Shown here: one piece after another, positions 46,719 through 56,390 of the stretch
How the letters are laid out: each line of letters opens with the position of its first letter
Numbering within the stretch: the stretch's first letter is position 1
Assembly (NCBI RefSeq): GCF_002119525.1
Contig: NZ_CP017917.1
Location: 248,001 to 312,000 of the forward strand
DNA length: 64,000 nucleotides
Origin: Vibrio syngnathi
Lineage (GTDB): Bacteria > Pseudomonadota > Gammaproteobacteria > Enterobacterales > Vibrionaceae
Reading direction: 5' to 3'
Notes under the pieces: model-generated
Told to the model about the DNA's origin: nothing
Databases searched by the model: none
The model's input: only the letters and a program-made list of their open reading frames with translations
Position numbers and translations under genes: made by a program

Positions 46719-47906
46719 ATGGATGGTTTTTCGCTGGATATGAGAACACTTAATTTTATTATTATTTTGTTCTCTTTCATTTACTGTATTGGCTTATTGT
46801 TGTTCCAATTTACCCAACAGTCTATTAAAGGGCTTTCACTCTTTTCTATTTCAATATTTGTTATCGGAACTGGGCCGATGATGTTGAGCCTAAGAGGGGG
46901 ATTCCCTGATTGGGTCACTATTGTTGGTGCCAATATGGTCATTGCGCTTGGGTTTCATCTCGCTTTGTATAGTTTATGCCTGTTTCGAGAATATTCTTTA
47001 AAATGCACCTACTTCAGCAATCTGATGATGTTGGCTCTTCTGTTAGGTTTTATACACTTCACGTACTATGAACCTTCCATCAAGGCTCGAATTATCCTCA
47101 TTAGCTTATATTTGGCCTTTGTGACTCTTGGCACTGCCTTTGTGGTATTAAAGGGTCAACGCGATGACTTGACCTTAGCAACTCGGATGATGGCTTTGTC
47201 ATTTTTGATATATGGCGGGTTTATGGCGTTCCGAGTCTTGGTTACGCTATTTTCAGCTCAGTTGCAGGATTTCATGGCGGCCACGCTCATTCATCAACTT
47301 GCCTTTTTAGTCAGTATTGTTCTTATCGTGTCGATGAGCTTCACAATGCTTTGGTTGATCAATGCAAGGCTGCTTAGTTCTATTCACGAGCTATCTTACA
47401 GCGACCCTTTAACGGCACTTGGAAACCGCAGAGCTTTAGATGAAATGATTCCAGTCATTATGAAGCAGGCGGGTAGCACGCCTATTAGTGCCATAATGAT
47501 GGATATTGATAACTTTAAGTCGATTAATGACCAACACGGACACATTGTGGGTGACCTCGTGATCAAGTCTTTTGCTGAAATGGTTCAAAGTGCGATAAAA
47601 ACATCGCCCAAAGCCAGTGCGTTTCGTTTTGGCGGAGACGAGATAATGATTTTATTGCCTAATGTCGATTTCCAACAAGCTCAGGTTATGGCTAGCAAGT
47701 TACGAATGTCCATTTCAGAAATATCAGCAGTACAAAAACATGAGATGTTTCTGACGTCGAGTTTTGGTGTTGCTCAGCTTCACCCACATGAGTGTTGGGA
47801 TGGGTTTATTAGCCGAGCCGACAAAGCGTTATATCACGCGAAAACAAACGGTCGCAATATGACTTCAATTTGTCCTAGTCATACTGACGAACTCGTTAAT
47901 GCTTGA
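46719..47906 (+). CDS. Membrane diguanylate cyclase (GGDEF domain)
   Basis: The 395-residue protein has about seven membrane helices (residues 8-220) and a C-terminal GGDEF domain (about 225-385). The active loop reads FRFGGDEIMILLP, a GGDEI variant compatible with activity, and the substrate strand IMMDIDNFKSINDQHGHIVGD is intact. No RxxD inhibitory site is visible five residues upstream. It makes the second messenger c-di-GMP in response to an unknown membrane signal. AGGGAAG lies before the ATG. It is monocistronic and divergent from the PhyH operon. Confidence 0.92.
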   Translation: MDGFSLDMRTLNFIIILFSFIYCIGLLLFQFTQQSIKGLSLFSISIFVIGTGPMMLSLRGGFPDWVTIVGANMVIALGFHLALYSLCLFREYSLKCTYFSNLMMLALLLGFIHFTYYEPSIKARIILISLYLAFVTLGTAFVVLKGQRDDLTLATRMMALSFLIYGGFMAFRVLVTLFSAQLQDFMAATLIHQLAFLVSIVLIVSMSFTMLWLINARLLSSIHELSYSDPLTALGNRRALDEMIPVIMKQAGSTPISAIMMDIDNFKSINDQHGHIVGDLVIKSFAEMVQSAIKTSPKASAFRFGGDEIMILLPNVDFQQAQVMASKLRMSISEISAVQKHEMFLTSSFGVAQLHPHECWDGFISRADKALYHAKTNGRNMTSICPSHTDELVNA

Positions 47907-47944
47907 TGGTGATTACAGGTCTTTAAGCGTTAGTGTGGTTCAAA

Positions 47945-48826
47945 TTATTGCCACATTACCAACACAGCTGCGATAGAAAGCAAAATGAGCGCAAGAATGT
48001 CTTTGCGAGCAATGCTTTGCCCCAACCAGAAATAAGAAATCAGCACCATAAAGACTACTTCTATTTGTCCTAACGTCTTTACGTACGGTACGGCTTGAAG
48101 TGACATTGCGCTAAACCAACCGAGAGAACCAATCACACTTGCTAGGCTTGTCATCACCACCAGTTTCGACTTGGCAAATATCTGGCGCAACGTGTCGCGT
48201 TCTCTGAAAAAGAGATACGTGCAGATAATCACTGTCTGAAGGGAAATGACTAGGAACAGCACCCATGCGGCGCTATGAGGGAAGGGGAGGCCGATGCTCA
48301 AGCTGGCTTCTCGAACCCAAAGAGACGTTAAAGCAAAGGCTGTACTGCAAGCCATACCTAACAAAAACACTTTGGGAGAAAGGCTTCGCCAGCCAGAAGA
48401 GCTGCTCATGATCAACACGCCCAAAGTACCAATAAGTACACCAACCCAGCCCGTAATGGTCAAAGCGGTGCCAAAAAACAGCACGGACAATACAGCTGAA
48501 ACTGGAGCTTCACATTTGGCGAGTCCGGCACCTATCGCATAGTTCTCTAGCTTAAATAGCATCACCATCAAGCCAGTCGCTAGGATCTGCATAATCGCAG
48601 CAGCAACAATGTAGAAAACAAACTCACCGGAAAAACTAGGCGTGGAGACTGGCTGCCATTGGTGCAGCGAATAGAGATAAATAAGCGCGATTGGGCCAGC
48701 CCAAATAAAGCGAGCTAACGTCACGCCAGCCACACTCATTGTTCCCGCTAGTTTACTTTGAAATGCATTGCGCCAAGATTGGCTGAAGGCTGCGAGAAGA
48801 GTAAAAGCTATCCAACTAAAAGACAT
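47945..48826 (-). CDS. EamA-family (DMT) transporter
   Basis: The 293-residue inner-membrane protein has about ten helices in two EamA repeats (FSWIAFTLLAAFSQSWRNAFQSKLAG at the start, and PYVKTLGQIEVVFMVLISYFWLGQSIARKDILALIL near the end). It is related to the first DMT protein of the window only at family level. The substrate is unknown. Convergent with the diguanylate cyclase gene, 38 bases apart, with no obvious terminator between them. Confidence 0.85.
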   Translation of the reverse strand: MSFSWIAFTLLAAFSQSWRNAFQSKLAGTMSVAGVTLARFIWAGPIALIYLYSLHQWQPVSTPSFSGEFVFYIVAAAIMQILATGLMVMLFKLENYAIGAGLAKCEAPVSAVLSVLFFGTALTITGWVGVLIGTLGVLIMSSSSGWRSLSPKVFLLGMACSTAFALTSLWVREASLSIGLPFPHSAAWVLFLVISLQTVIICTYLFFRERDTLRQIFAKSKLVVMTSLASVIGSLGWFSAMSLQAVPYVKTLGQIEVVFMVLISYFWLGQSIARKDILALILLSIAAVLVMWQ

Positions 48827-48988
48827 GACGCTTCCGTGTGTTATGTAATTTTATGATTATATTAACAAAAAATCACATGATAAGAAGCGAGATGGTCTAT
48901 TTATAACCAGAGGCTCACTTTTACTCTCTATTCGGTATCAGAACGTTCTTGAAAAGATCGATGTTTTCTTCAAAAGATCGACGCTTTT

Positions 48989-50320
48989 TTAAAAGATAGA
49001 CTCCTTCTTGTTTTTGAAATAGAACAGCGCGCTGATCGAAACGAACAATAAGGTGAAGTAATAGAAGAACGAAGACAGTGAAGCCAAGAAGTCGAGGTTC
49101 TGTTCTATCTCTTGTGCGGTGTAGCCTTGAGACACCAATTTATAGTAGTAGGCATATAAAATACCGATCAAACCATACCCAAGGTTAAACATCAGGCCTT
49201 TGAAACTGAGAACGGTGGCTCTGTTGTGTGATTCCGTCTTCTTGTTCAGATGGTAGCTGATGAATATGTTCATCGTCATGATGATAAAGATAAGTACCAG
49301 TGCAGGGAGCACACCATAGATCGACCAACCTAAACTGATCCAATAGTAGGTCGCCATGCTCGCTAAACCCATAACCACAATGAAGGTTTTAGGCTCGATG
49401 CTTTCTGCCAATCTACGGCTTTGTCCTGCCAATATGATTTTGAGTAAACTGATCCCCGCGCCAATAAAACCGAAGTAGATGATAGGAATATCGATGGCGA
49501 GATAGTATTGGCTGTTCATGGTCAGGAACATTCTAGAGGTGTGTTCGAACAGGCTGTAGTAAAGCAAGATGAACAGCACGTAAGGCGTAGCAAGTACCCA
49601 CTTACCTGTGTCAGCCGTTAATTTAAGGCTGGCAATGGTGGTTGCTAATTTGGTTTGATCGCTTGGCATCACCTTTTTCTCTTCGCGCATGTTAACAGCG
49701 GCATAAATGGCGATCATCGCGACAAATAGGGTAGCGAAAACAGGAATGCGCATGAGGTCTTTGGTGCTTTCTGGCTCTGCTAATCCGATAGCATGAAAGA
49801 TGTTCGCCATAAAGTTCACGTCGTACATCGCAGCACCAATCAAGGTGACAAAGATCCCCACACTAGACGCGACACGAAGCTGGATTTGTAACACTCGCGG
49901 CCATAACTCTTCGTTACCTTGCTCTTTCAAGGCGTCGTAAGCCAATGCCTCATCGGCACCACTGGCTAACGCCATCGCTAAGCCACTTAATATCCGGTTA
50001 ACCAGAAACACAATGAAGACTAGATTGGCATCTCCAGTCGGAACAAGAGCAATCATGGCGATCTCAATGAACATCACAATCGAAGACAGCACTACAAGCT
50101 TTTTGCGACCCAAGGTATCGGCGAACGCCCCTGATGGTACTTCCGCAAGCACAATGGTCGCCGCCCAAACTACGTTGAGCATGGCAAACTGAGAAAGGGT
50201 CAAGCCGTAATCTAAATAGAGTAGGGTGAAGATAGGGTAATAAAAACGCGCAAAGTAGCTGCTTCGAAACATCAAGAAGTAGCGGACATTGGGAATTTTC
50301 AGGATTTCTTTGAGCGTCAT
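48989..50320 (-). CDS. MFS transporter
   Basis: This 443-residue major-facilitator protein has twelve predicted helices. The loop 2-3 motif reads GAFADTLGRKKLVVLSS (motif A form G-x-x-x-D-x-x-G-R-K), and TM1-2 contain FRSSYFARFYYPIFTLLYLDYGLTLSQFAMLNVVWAATIVLAEVPSG. The general type is that of drug or metabolite exporters; the substrate is unknown. The ribosome site before the ATG is weak. Its promoter side carries the 21-copy octamer array about 190 bases upstream. Confidence 0.88.
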   Translation of the reverse strand: MTLKEILKIPNVRYFLMFRSSYFARFYYPIFTLLYLDYGLTLSQFAMLNVVWAATIVLAEVPSGAFADTLGRKKLVVLSSIVMFIEIAMIALVPTGDANLVFIVFLVNRILSGLAMALASGADEALAYDALKEQGNEELWPRVLQIQLRVASSVGIFVTLIGAAMYDVNFMANIFHAIGLAEPESTKDLMRIPVFATLFVAMIAIYAAVNMREEKKVMPSDQTKLATTIASLKLTADTGKWVLATPYVLFILLYYSLFEHTSRMFLTMNSQYYLAIDIPIIYFGFIGAGISLLKIILAGQSRRLAESIEPKTFIVVMGLASMATYYWISLGWSIYGVLPALVLIFIIMTMNIFISYHLNKKTESHNRATVLSFKGLMFNLGYGLIGILYAYYYKLVSQGYTAQEIEQNLDFLASLSSFFYYFTLLFVSISALFYFKNKKESIF

Positions 50321-50506
50321 GATAATTTCAGTACTTTAAATAACACATTATTATGTATAAACCGTTTTGCCTTATAAATCATGGAATTGTTCCACGAGTT
50401 AAACAAGATATAACTCATCTACTTATCTGAACGTTCAAGGTTATTGTTCTAAAAATTAATCAATTAGAGTCAATGCTGGTCAAGTGAATACTTAGATACT
50501 GTAAAG

Positions 50507-50674
50507 TTATAGAGTTATAGAGTTATAGAGTTATAGAGTTATAGAGTTATAGAGTTATAGAGTTATAGAGTTATAGAGTTATAGAGTTATAGAGTTATAG
50601 AGTTATAGAGTTATAGAGTTATAGAGTTATAGAGTTATAGAGTTATAGAGTTATAGAGTTATAGAGTTATAGAG
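50507..50674. repeat. Octamer tandem repeat, TTATAGAG x21
   Basis: Twenty-one perfect copies of TTATAGAG span 168 bases with no mismatch. The array sits between the MFS gene start (50320, minus) and the luxN stop (50826, minus), about 150 bases beyond luxN. Perfect identity implies recent slippage and a high mutation rate. Units carry TAG in some frames, so no peptide is encoded. Confidence 0.98.
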
Positions 50675-50772
50675 CCAATCACCCTAATGCAAAACTCTCT
50701 GCCAAGAAGGACTTTTGACGCGAGTTTTGATTAACTATTGAATTGCTCTGCTGATATTACTGGTTTAATCGT

Positions 50773-50804
50773 GATGATCAGATGATCAGATGATCAGATG
50801 ATCA
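50773..50804. repeat. Octamer tandem repeat, GATGATCA x4
   Basis: Four perfect copies of GATGATCA lie 22-53 bases beyond the luxN stop. Each unit contains the self-complementary TGATCA, so the transcript could fold, perhaps forming the luxN 3' end. Confidence 0.95.
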
Positions 50805-50825
50805 GTGAGATTACGGTGTTTAATA

Positions 50826-53480
50826 CTAATTCTCTGTTTCCTTAGAAGCGTTAGACGTTGCGTCTTTTCTCAAGCAACTATCAAGTACGTCTTGTAGTGC
50901 ATCCAATGAGGTTGGCTTCTCTAAGCGGCCATCCATCAACTTACTGATCATGTCGAGTTCACGTTGTCCTGATTCACCAGACAAAGCAATAATTGGTGTT
51001 TGAGGTGAGCGTGCCTTAATGATCAAGCTTGCGTCAAAACCATTCATTATCGGCATTTGTACGTCCATTAAGACCAAATCAACTTTGTGTGTTCTGAACA
51101 ACTCGACGGCATTTTCCCCGTTTTTGGCTTGCAAACTGTTAACGCCCAATCGGTTCAAATACATCTGAACAAGTGTGCGCTGTACCTCTTTGTCATCAAC
51201 AATAAGTACCGTTGGTGCAAGATGGCTTGATGCTGGTTGATTTTCTGCTTGCGAGAGTTCTGTTTGTTTACTTTCTGTTAGCGTACTTGCCGGTTCAGGT
51301 TCTATATCACCGCTTGGAGTTTGGTTCTCTGGTTTTACGTCAGCTTCGGCTTTATCTTCCGTAGATTGGTTGTGTTTCCAACCGTTGAAATAAGGCGTAC
51401 GCAGCGTCTCCGCTTTTGGAGCATTAGGTACAATCGGGAAGTACAGGTGAAACTCAGTAAATTCACCAAGTTTGGAATGGCATTCTACTCTGCCACCAAA
51501 TGAACGCATCACTCGTTGGCAATAACCCAGTCCTAAGCCGCTACCTCCGCTTTTTTGGAAAGAGAAAAAGTCATCAAAGACCTTATGAACAATGGCTTCG
51601 TCAATGCCGGGGCCGGTATCACGGAATGTGAGGATGTTCTCGTAAGGCCCAGTTTTGGTGCTGATCTCAATTTGGCTGTCTGGGTAAGAATCAAAGTAGT
51701 AGATTGCATTGCGTATCAGGTTGAAAATGACGAAGTTGAATAGGGTTTCATTCAGCTTTGCCACAAAATCAGCGTGTTGCGGTAAACGAATGCGCTCAAT
51801 GATCTTTTCATTCTCAAAGCCATAGTGGCTGACAGCTTGATCCACGGCCTTGTGGATTGAGGTCATGGTGATTGGCCCGTGCTCAGGCGAGTTGTCACTG
51901 ACTTCTCGCAAAATGATGTCAATCAGTTGCCGTCCGCGTTGAATTGCAGCTTGGCCATTCTCAATGTCAGTCAAGATTTGTTGAGTTGGTGCTTGATTAT
52001 CAATGTGCTGCTTTAACACTTCAAAATGCAGTTGCACTTGAGCCAGTGGATTACGCATTTCATGAGCGATCGAGTTAGCCAGAGCACGACTTTGGCGAAT
52101 ACGCCTGTCGGCTTCGATTGTGCTTTGTACTCTAGTTAACAAGGTTTGCAGTGCAGAGATCTCTTCATTAGAGAACATACGATTGTTGCTTTTGTGCGAT
52201 GATACTAGCAAGTGTGTGACTGATTTTTTGTGTCCGAATAGTGGCATTACCAACGCGGTGTTGTTAGAACTCATCTTGTCATAAAGTGCTTTTAGTGACC
52301 GCTTAGCTGGCTGAGTATAATCGAGTTTTTCAGAAAGCTCATCGAACACTAGAACGGAGTCTTTACTAGATAGGTAATCTTCGTAGAAGGTTTCGTTGTA
52401 ATTGCTGTTAACTAGTCGAAGCTTGTCTTCTGGGATTTGCAGTTGGCTACCTAAACGGCGCATGGCATCGTCAATCGACAACTTGAAGTCTTCTTCTAAT
52501 GCGAGGATTTGTTGTACCGGTGTCTTTTTGTTTCTGAAGACAAGTAATGAGGAGTAAGGACTTACACGTTTGTAGATAGGACTCCATGCGACACCGATAA
52601 TCGCGCAGATAGGTATCGCTAATAACCATTGGTTACCGTTAGTTATTGGAATAAATACAGTACCAAGAGGTATCACCAATATTGTACATGCCAGAAGCAC
52701 ATTAAGGCTTATGTATGTAAGGTATTTAAAACTGTAGAAGCGAGAGGTCAGTAGAGCATAACCTACAAATAACATCTCACTGAGCGACAAGGCAGGGGGA
52801 AGCCAAGTGAGCGAGAAATCACGTAGGAAATAGGCAACGCCAATGTGAATCGTTGCGGTGGATAGCATGAATACCAAGATGCCCGTAATCATGTAGTTGG
52901 TTTTGGCTAATGTTAGCTTGCTGCCATTGGTACGCATGGTCACTAGATTAACCAGTGTAAGGGCAATTAAGCTGATTACCCCCATAAAAAAGTATGGTGT
53001 GTGTGGGCCAAACTCGATCACGAATTGGCTTGGTGCAGTAATGGTGACATCTTCTACCGTTAACCCTGGGGTCAAATTGATATAGAAGGAGTAGCTCGCC
53101 AGACTAGCGAGAATGGCTTGTTGCCACCTATAGACTTTACCATTGCGATTTTCGGCCGCGAGCTGACATGAAAAGTAATACGCAAAGGCAAAAGCAAGGA
53201 AAGAGCTGAGGTTGGCCAACTTTGCTGCGAATATGGCTGCTGTGGGGCCAAGTTCCGTCAATAAGTCGGTATGGAAGTAGGCATTGCTACTGATCCACGT
53301 AATAATACAGACGGAATATGCGATGTAAGGTACATGGTGTGTCCCCACTATCGCTTCGTTCTTTTGTTTAAGGCGATAACAATAGTAGAACAACCACATT
53401 ACAACAACAGCGACCGTTGCAAGCAGAGTGATGGCTTTAGCATAGAATATCGCCTCTAGCCCAAGATCAAACGTCTTCAT
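50826..53480 (-). CDS. luxN: AHL autoinducer sensor kinase/phosphatase LuxN
   Basis: The 884-residue hybrid sensor kinase closely resembles V. harveyi LuxN. Nine hydrophobic segments occupy residues 5-310, with family segments [10 protein letters not shown] and AYFHTDL. A cytoplasmic linker, histidine kinase ([12 protein letters not shown], His near 470; RDTGPGID and GSGLGLGY) and receiver domain ([11 protein letters not shown]) follow. The linker before the receiver is about 35 residues longer than I recall for V. harveyi and rich in Glu, Pro and Ser. It detects the AHL made by LuxM and sends phosphate to LuxU-LuxO. The start at 53480 overlaps the luxM stop (ATGA) and matches the known N-terminus; a GTG lies 12 bases upstream. 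Confidence 0.95.
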   Translation of the reverse strand: MKTFDLGLEAIFYAKAITLLATVAVVVMWLFYYCYRLKQKNEAIVGTHHVPYIAYSVCIITWISSNAYFHTDLLTELGPTAAIFAAKLANLSSFLAFAFAYYFSCQLAAENRNGKVYRWQQAILASLASYSFYINLTPGLTVEDVTITAPSQFVIEFGPHTPYFFMGVISLIALTLVNLVTMRTNGSKLTLAKTNYMITGILVFMLSTATIHIGVAYFLRDFSLTWLPPALSLSEMLFVGYALLTSRFYSFKYLTYISLNVLLACTILVIPLGTVFIPITNGNQWLLAIPICAIIGVAWSPIYKRVSPYSSLLVFRNKKTPVQQILALEEDFKLSIDDAMRRLGSQLQIPEDKLRLVNSNYNETFYEDYLSSKDSVLVFDELSEKLDYTQPAKRSLKALYDKMSSNNTALVMPLFGHKKSVTHLLVSSHKSNNRMFSNEEISALQTLLTRVQSTIEADRRIRQSRALANSIAHEMRNPLAQVQLHFEVLKQHIDNQAPTQQILTDIENGQAAIQRGRQLIDIILREVSDNSPEHGPITMTSIHKAVDQAVSHYGFENEKIIERIRLPQHADFVAKLNETLFNFVIFNLIRNAIYYFDSYPDSQIEISTKTGPYENILTFRDTGPGIDEAIVHKVFDDFFSFQKSGGSGLGLGYCQRVMRSFGGRVECHSKLGEFTEFHLYFPIVPNAPKAETLRTPYFNGWKHNQSTEDKAEADVKPENQTPSGDIEPEPASTLTESKQTELSQAENQPASSHLAPTVLIVDDKEVQRTLVQMYLNRLGVNSLQAKNGENAVELFRTHKVDLVLMDVQMPIMNGFDASLIIKARSPQTPIIALSGESGQRELDMISKLMDGRLEKPTSLDALQDVLDSCLRKDATSNASKETEN

Positions 53481-54664
53481 ATTATTTGCCACGCTGTATT
53501 TTTATTTTCACGGAGGCACCGTCTATAGTCTCGAAATTTGACGTGACTGAATGCCTTCAACATCAGTTCAATATTCCATAACCCGCGGTAAGTCAGTAAG
53601 TTCGTTTCGTTCAAGTCACAAGACCCTAGCGGCAAGTATGCTTGCGGTTCGATAGCCTTGTAAAAATCGAGTATCAAAGGTTGATCTATAATGGTAAAGC
53701 CAATTTTATAGCCCGCTTGATGTAACAAGTTGAGCATCTCTTTTTGAGCAAGATAAAGGAAGTAGACTTTTTGTTGAATATTTCCACTCACGGTTAGGCG
53801 TAGAATTTCACATACAGCTTGCTTTTCGGCTAATTGTAATTGGAACTTATTATCGAACTCTGGAATAGAGTCACACTTTGATAGAGCCTGTGGAGTGAAA
53901 ATATGTAGCCCTGCCAGTCCTTCATAACCACGTCTGGATAAACTGTACTTCCATTTGTCGTTACAGAAAGGGAGGGCGTAGCTTAGCCAAGTATCATTTT
54001 TTGACCAATCTTGAATTAGGGCTGAAGAGACTAGGGTTGGAAAGGCTTCATCTGTTGGGTGTTTGAGTAGAATAAAGTGCTTACCTGTTTGTGATAAGTG
54101 GAGTAAAGGTAGCATCTCATACCACTTCTCACCTTTAATAAAAACCTCAAGGTTGCTTAAAGCAATAGCATCGCTGATTGGTACTCCTTGAGGGCGACTT
54201 GGCGTTTGTACTATGAGTTGGCTATTTTCAATCTGGTCAATGATCACACCATAGTAAGCACTATCTATAATGGGCAGAACCATAGGATAAGAGGCATGGG
54301 TGCTTAATGGTAATTTTGCTTTGATTGCGGAAATTTCACATTCACACCAAAAGTCCAACCAATGCATATAGCATTGTCCTACCGCTTCTTCTAATAGAGC
54401 AACCTCTACGGATAGGGTATTTGGATAGCGCTGAATCAGATCGCGGTAGTCCATCACTTCAAACATTACTGAGTCGCTTTTTGTTTGATGTTCAGGGAAA
54501 AGTAATTCTATTTGGCTTCGACGGTGTTCTGCCACTGTTTTGAAAAGAGCCGTGCGCTGTTGCGGTTGATAAGTGTGGAGTACGAGTTCAACCAGTGCGT
54601 GTTGTTTTTTTTCGATAGGCAGGCTGCTAGCCAACAGTGAACCTAAAGACGACATTAATTCCAT
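53477..54664 (-). CDS. luxM: Acyl-homoserine-lactone synthase LuxM (AinS/VanM family)
   Basis: The 395-residue protein belongs to the LuxM/AinS/VanM synthases, unrelated to LuxI, that make AHLs from S-adenosylmethionine and an acyl donor. Support: the length (V. harveyi LuxM is about 399), direct coupling to luxN, and family segments in the C-terminal half such as [21 protein letters not shown] and the end stretch [18 protein letters not shown]. The acyl chain, C4-hydroxy in V. harveyi, cannot be read from the sequence. The gene is first of luxMN; its promoter lies in 54665-55112. Met1 or Met4 may be the start. Confidence 0.93.
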   Translation of the reverse strand: MELMSSLGSLLASSLPIEKKQHALVELVLHTYQPQQRTALFKTVAEHRRSQIELLFPEHQTKSDSVMFEVMDYRDLIQRYPNTLSVEVALLEEAVGQCYMHWLDFWCECEISAIKAKLPLSTHASYPMVLPIIDSAYYGVIIDQIENSQLIVQTPSRPQGVPISDAIALSNLEVFIKGEKWYEMLPLLHLSQTGKHFILLKHPTDEAFPTLVSSALIQDWSKNDTWLSYALPFCNDKWKYSLSRRGYEGLAGLHIFTPQALSKCDSIPEFDNKFQLQLAEKQAVCEILRLTVSGNIQQKVYFLYLAQKEMLNLLHQAGYKIGFTIIDQPLILDFYKAIEPQAYLPLGSCDLNETNLLTYRGLWNIELMLKAFSHVKFRDYRRCLRENKNTAWQII

Positions 54665-55112
54665 GTAGTGAACCGCCTAAGTTTATCTAATTATTTTTAT
54701 GTGACTTGTACCCGTTTATGAGAGATGTATCTATGGCTGATGTTTGAGAGTAGTTACTTTATAAAGTTGCCCTAACTTTTTGTGCGTTTAGTTTCTCAAA
54801 AACAAGCTGCATTTTAGGGTGGGAGTTTACTACTTGTATTTATCCTAAACAACATGGTTTCGCCATTTTCCATTCAATTCATGAACCCCTAAATTAGTGT
54901 ATTCTCAAATACTTATTTGTCTGTTTATTGTTCGTCTTTGTTTTTCTGACAGTGCTCTGTGTTTAGCGAATCGTTACTGCATAATTTCTGATGAAGTGAT
55001 GACATTTGAGGGCTAATCTTGCCTGCATATACAACATCATTACGAGAAACTCTCGTGAATGACTGAATGACTGAATGACTGAATGACTGAATGAACGATG
55101 TAGAGAGGATTT
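54665..55112. other. Divergent region between luxM and the cystatin-like lipoprotein gene
   Basis: This 448-base A/T-rich spacer must hold both promoters. Apart from the TGAATGAC repeats at its right end and a small inverted repeat GAGAAACTCTC (55043-55053), nothing specific was recognised; no clear LuxR-type operator was found by eye. Confidence 0.5.
55056..55087. repeat. Octamer tandem repeat, TGAATGAC x4, in a gene leader
   Basis: Four perfect copies of TGAATGAC plus a partial fifth (55088-55094) end 18 bases before the ATG at 55113, beside the Shine-Dalgarno GAGAGGA. Copy-number change would alter the spacing between promoter and ribosome site. Confidence 0.95.
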
Positions 55113-55505
55113 ATGAAGAAAGTACGATTAACATCATTACTTGGATTAGCAACCTTGCTTAGTGTTGCGGCGTTAGCAGGATGCAGTCAGAAATCTGAGG
55201 TTCCAGCTCAATCACAAGAGAATGCGAACCCTATCTGTAGCACTAAAAACCTGACGGGTGGTTGGTCGAAAAGTGATATCACACCTCAAGCTGAGCAAGC
55301 TTTAAACGCGGTTCTTGGTCAAATGAACACTTCAGCTGAGCTTAAACAGATCTTGAGTGTTCGAACTCAGGTTGTCGCGGGTTTGAACTATGCTATCGAA
55401 TTTGAAATGGATAATGGTGAAGTCTGGAATACCCTTGTGTATCGTTCGCTACAAGGTGACATCGAAATGACGCAACCTGCACAGCAAGGTCGTTTGTGTC
55501 TATAG
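55113..55505 (+). CDS. Cystatin-like lipoprotein
   Basis: The 130-residue product has a lipoprotein signal (MKKVRLTSLLGLATLLSVAALAGC; lipobox LAGC, Cys 24). The mature part carries hallmarks of the cystatin fold: an N-terminal Gly-Gly (TGGWSKSDITPQAEQALNAVLGQM, the helix), the first hairpin loop QVVAG within RTQVVAGLNYAIEFEMDNG, and a later strand NTLVYRSLQGD. Q-V-V-A-G is the protease-contact loop of cystatins, so a periplasmic or surface cysteine-protease inhibitor is plausible. Two Cys (CSTK and CL at the end) could form a disulphide. A repeat array lies in its leader, and a bidirectional terminator follows. Confidence 0.75.
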   Translation: MKKVRLTSLLGLATLLSVAALAGCSQKSEVPAQSQENANPICSTKNLTGGWSKSDITPQAEQALNAVLGQMNTSAELKQILSVRTQVVAGLNYAIEFEMDNGEVWNTLVYRSLQGDIEMTQPAQQGRLCL

Positions 55506-55547
55506 TCTAGATGCGTCTGGATCTTGTGAGATAGGCTGATAGTAAAT

Positions 55548-55577
55548 AAAAATGGCTCCGTATTGGGAGCCATTTTT
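55548..55577. terminator. Bidirectional terminator
   Basis: AAAAATGGCTCC / GGAGCCATTTTT is a stem flanked by A and T runs, so it can end transcripts from both the lipoprotein gene and the convergent gene at 55609. Confidence 0.9.
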
Positions 55578-55608
55578 GTATTTAAGAAGACTGATTCATG
55601 GAACGTTT

Positions 55609-56187
55609 TTAATCGGCCAGTTCGGGCTCAGCTAACTCTTGAACACAAGCACGGCTGATGTCTTCATCAATGTAGGCCATCCCAAGTTTATTGAGGTAGT
55701 CCATGCGATCGGCTGTGCGCAGTTCGATGTCTGGGCCTGCAATGTTATGGGCTTGATAAATTTCAGTGAGATGAGACATGAATTGCTCACCAACACTCAT
55801 CATCAATAGACTCATTGCGCCAACGTCCGGTCTTACTTTGGCACGTTGTTTTTCAGATAGGTTTACCGCTAACACGATAGGTTGTTCTTCACCTTCGAAG
55901 CGAACACCTCGCTCACGAACGGTTTGCTGAGCCCAGTAGTAGGCCAGTTCTTTGCTCTGAGTTAAGAAGACGGGTTCAAGGGATTCTGTGTAGTTGTTGC
56001 CAATGGTCGCCATGGTTTTTGAAGCCGCTTCGTTGAGCGCTTTATCTCCAGAGCGCTTTAGCCCTTGTCCTTGAATAGACGCGAGTAAAGCTGAAGATGT
56101 GCCGTGATACCAAGTATCACCCGTTGCGAAACCATTTTCTGACAGCAGTGTTTTAGCATCTTGTAGGTGTGTAGGTATTGAAGTCAT
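55609..56187 (-). CDS. Possible ADP-ribosyltransferase-fold protein
   Basis: The 192-residue cytosolic protein starts at the ATG at 56187, with GAGAG upstream; the longer frame adds an unlikely hydrophobic leader. It contains TWYHGTSSALLASIQGQGLKRSG (about residues 22-44), the H-G-T plus I-x-x-x-G-L pattern of ART-fold enzymes, then EPVFLTQSKELAYYWAQQTV (about 72-91), which fits the central Tyr/strand motif, and a later PDIEL (about 150) that could supply an acidic residue. These resemble the H-Y-E group, but the match is by eye and no antitoxin or secretion gene is adjacent. Function unknown. Confidence 0.6.
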   Translation of the reverse strand: MTSIPTHLQDAKTLLSENGFATGDTWYHGTSSALLASIQGQGLKRSGDKALNEAASKTMATIGNNYTESLEPVFLTQSKELAYYWAQQTVRERGVRFEGEEQPIVLAVNLSEKQRAKVRPDVGAMSLLMMSVGEQFMSHLTEIYQAHNIAGPDIELRTADRMDYLNKLGMAYIDEDISRACVQELAEPELAD

Positions 56188-56298
56188 AGGCACTCTCAAA
56201 AAAATAAGAATCTCAACAAATAGGAATATGAACAAATATGTATACAGTTAGCTTAAACAGAAGTTGTTCGGTTAACCGTGGTGTGGAACACAAATCTG

Positions 56299-56388
56299 AG
56301 GCTTTGAGATAAAGCCGGCAGTACAAGCTTTATCTCAAAGCCTTCCCCCGGATCTTACCTAAGTAAGAGAGAAGGGCGGGGGAGGTTT
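56299..56388. other. Two strong stem-loops 3' of aceA
   Basis: A perfect 17-bp inverted repeat (AGGCTTTGAGATAAAGC at 56299, complement at 56327-56343) is followed directly by a GC-rich stem CCTTCCCCCG / CGGGGGAGG (56341-56384) enclosing CTTAC / GTAAG. The second stem has TTTT on the plus-strand side. They may end or protect the aceA mRNA, or insulate the downstream gene. Confidence 0.7.
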
Positions 56389-56390
56389 TA

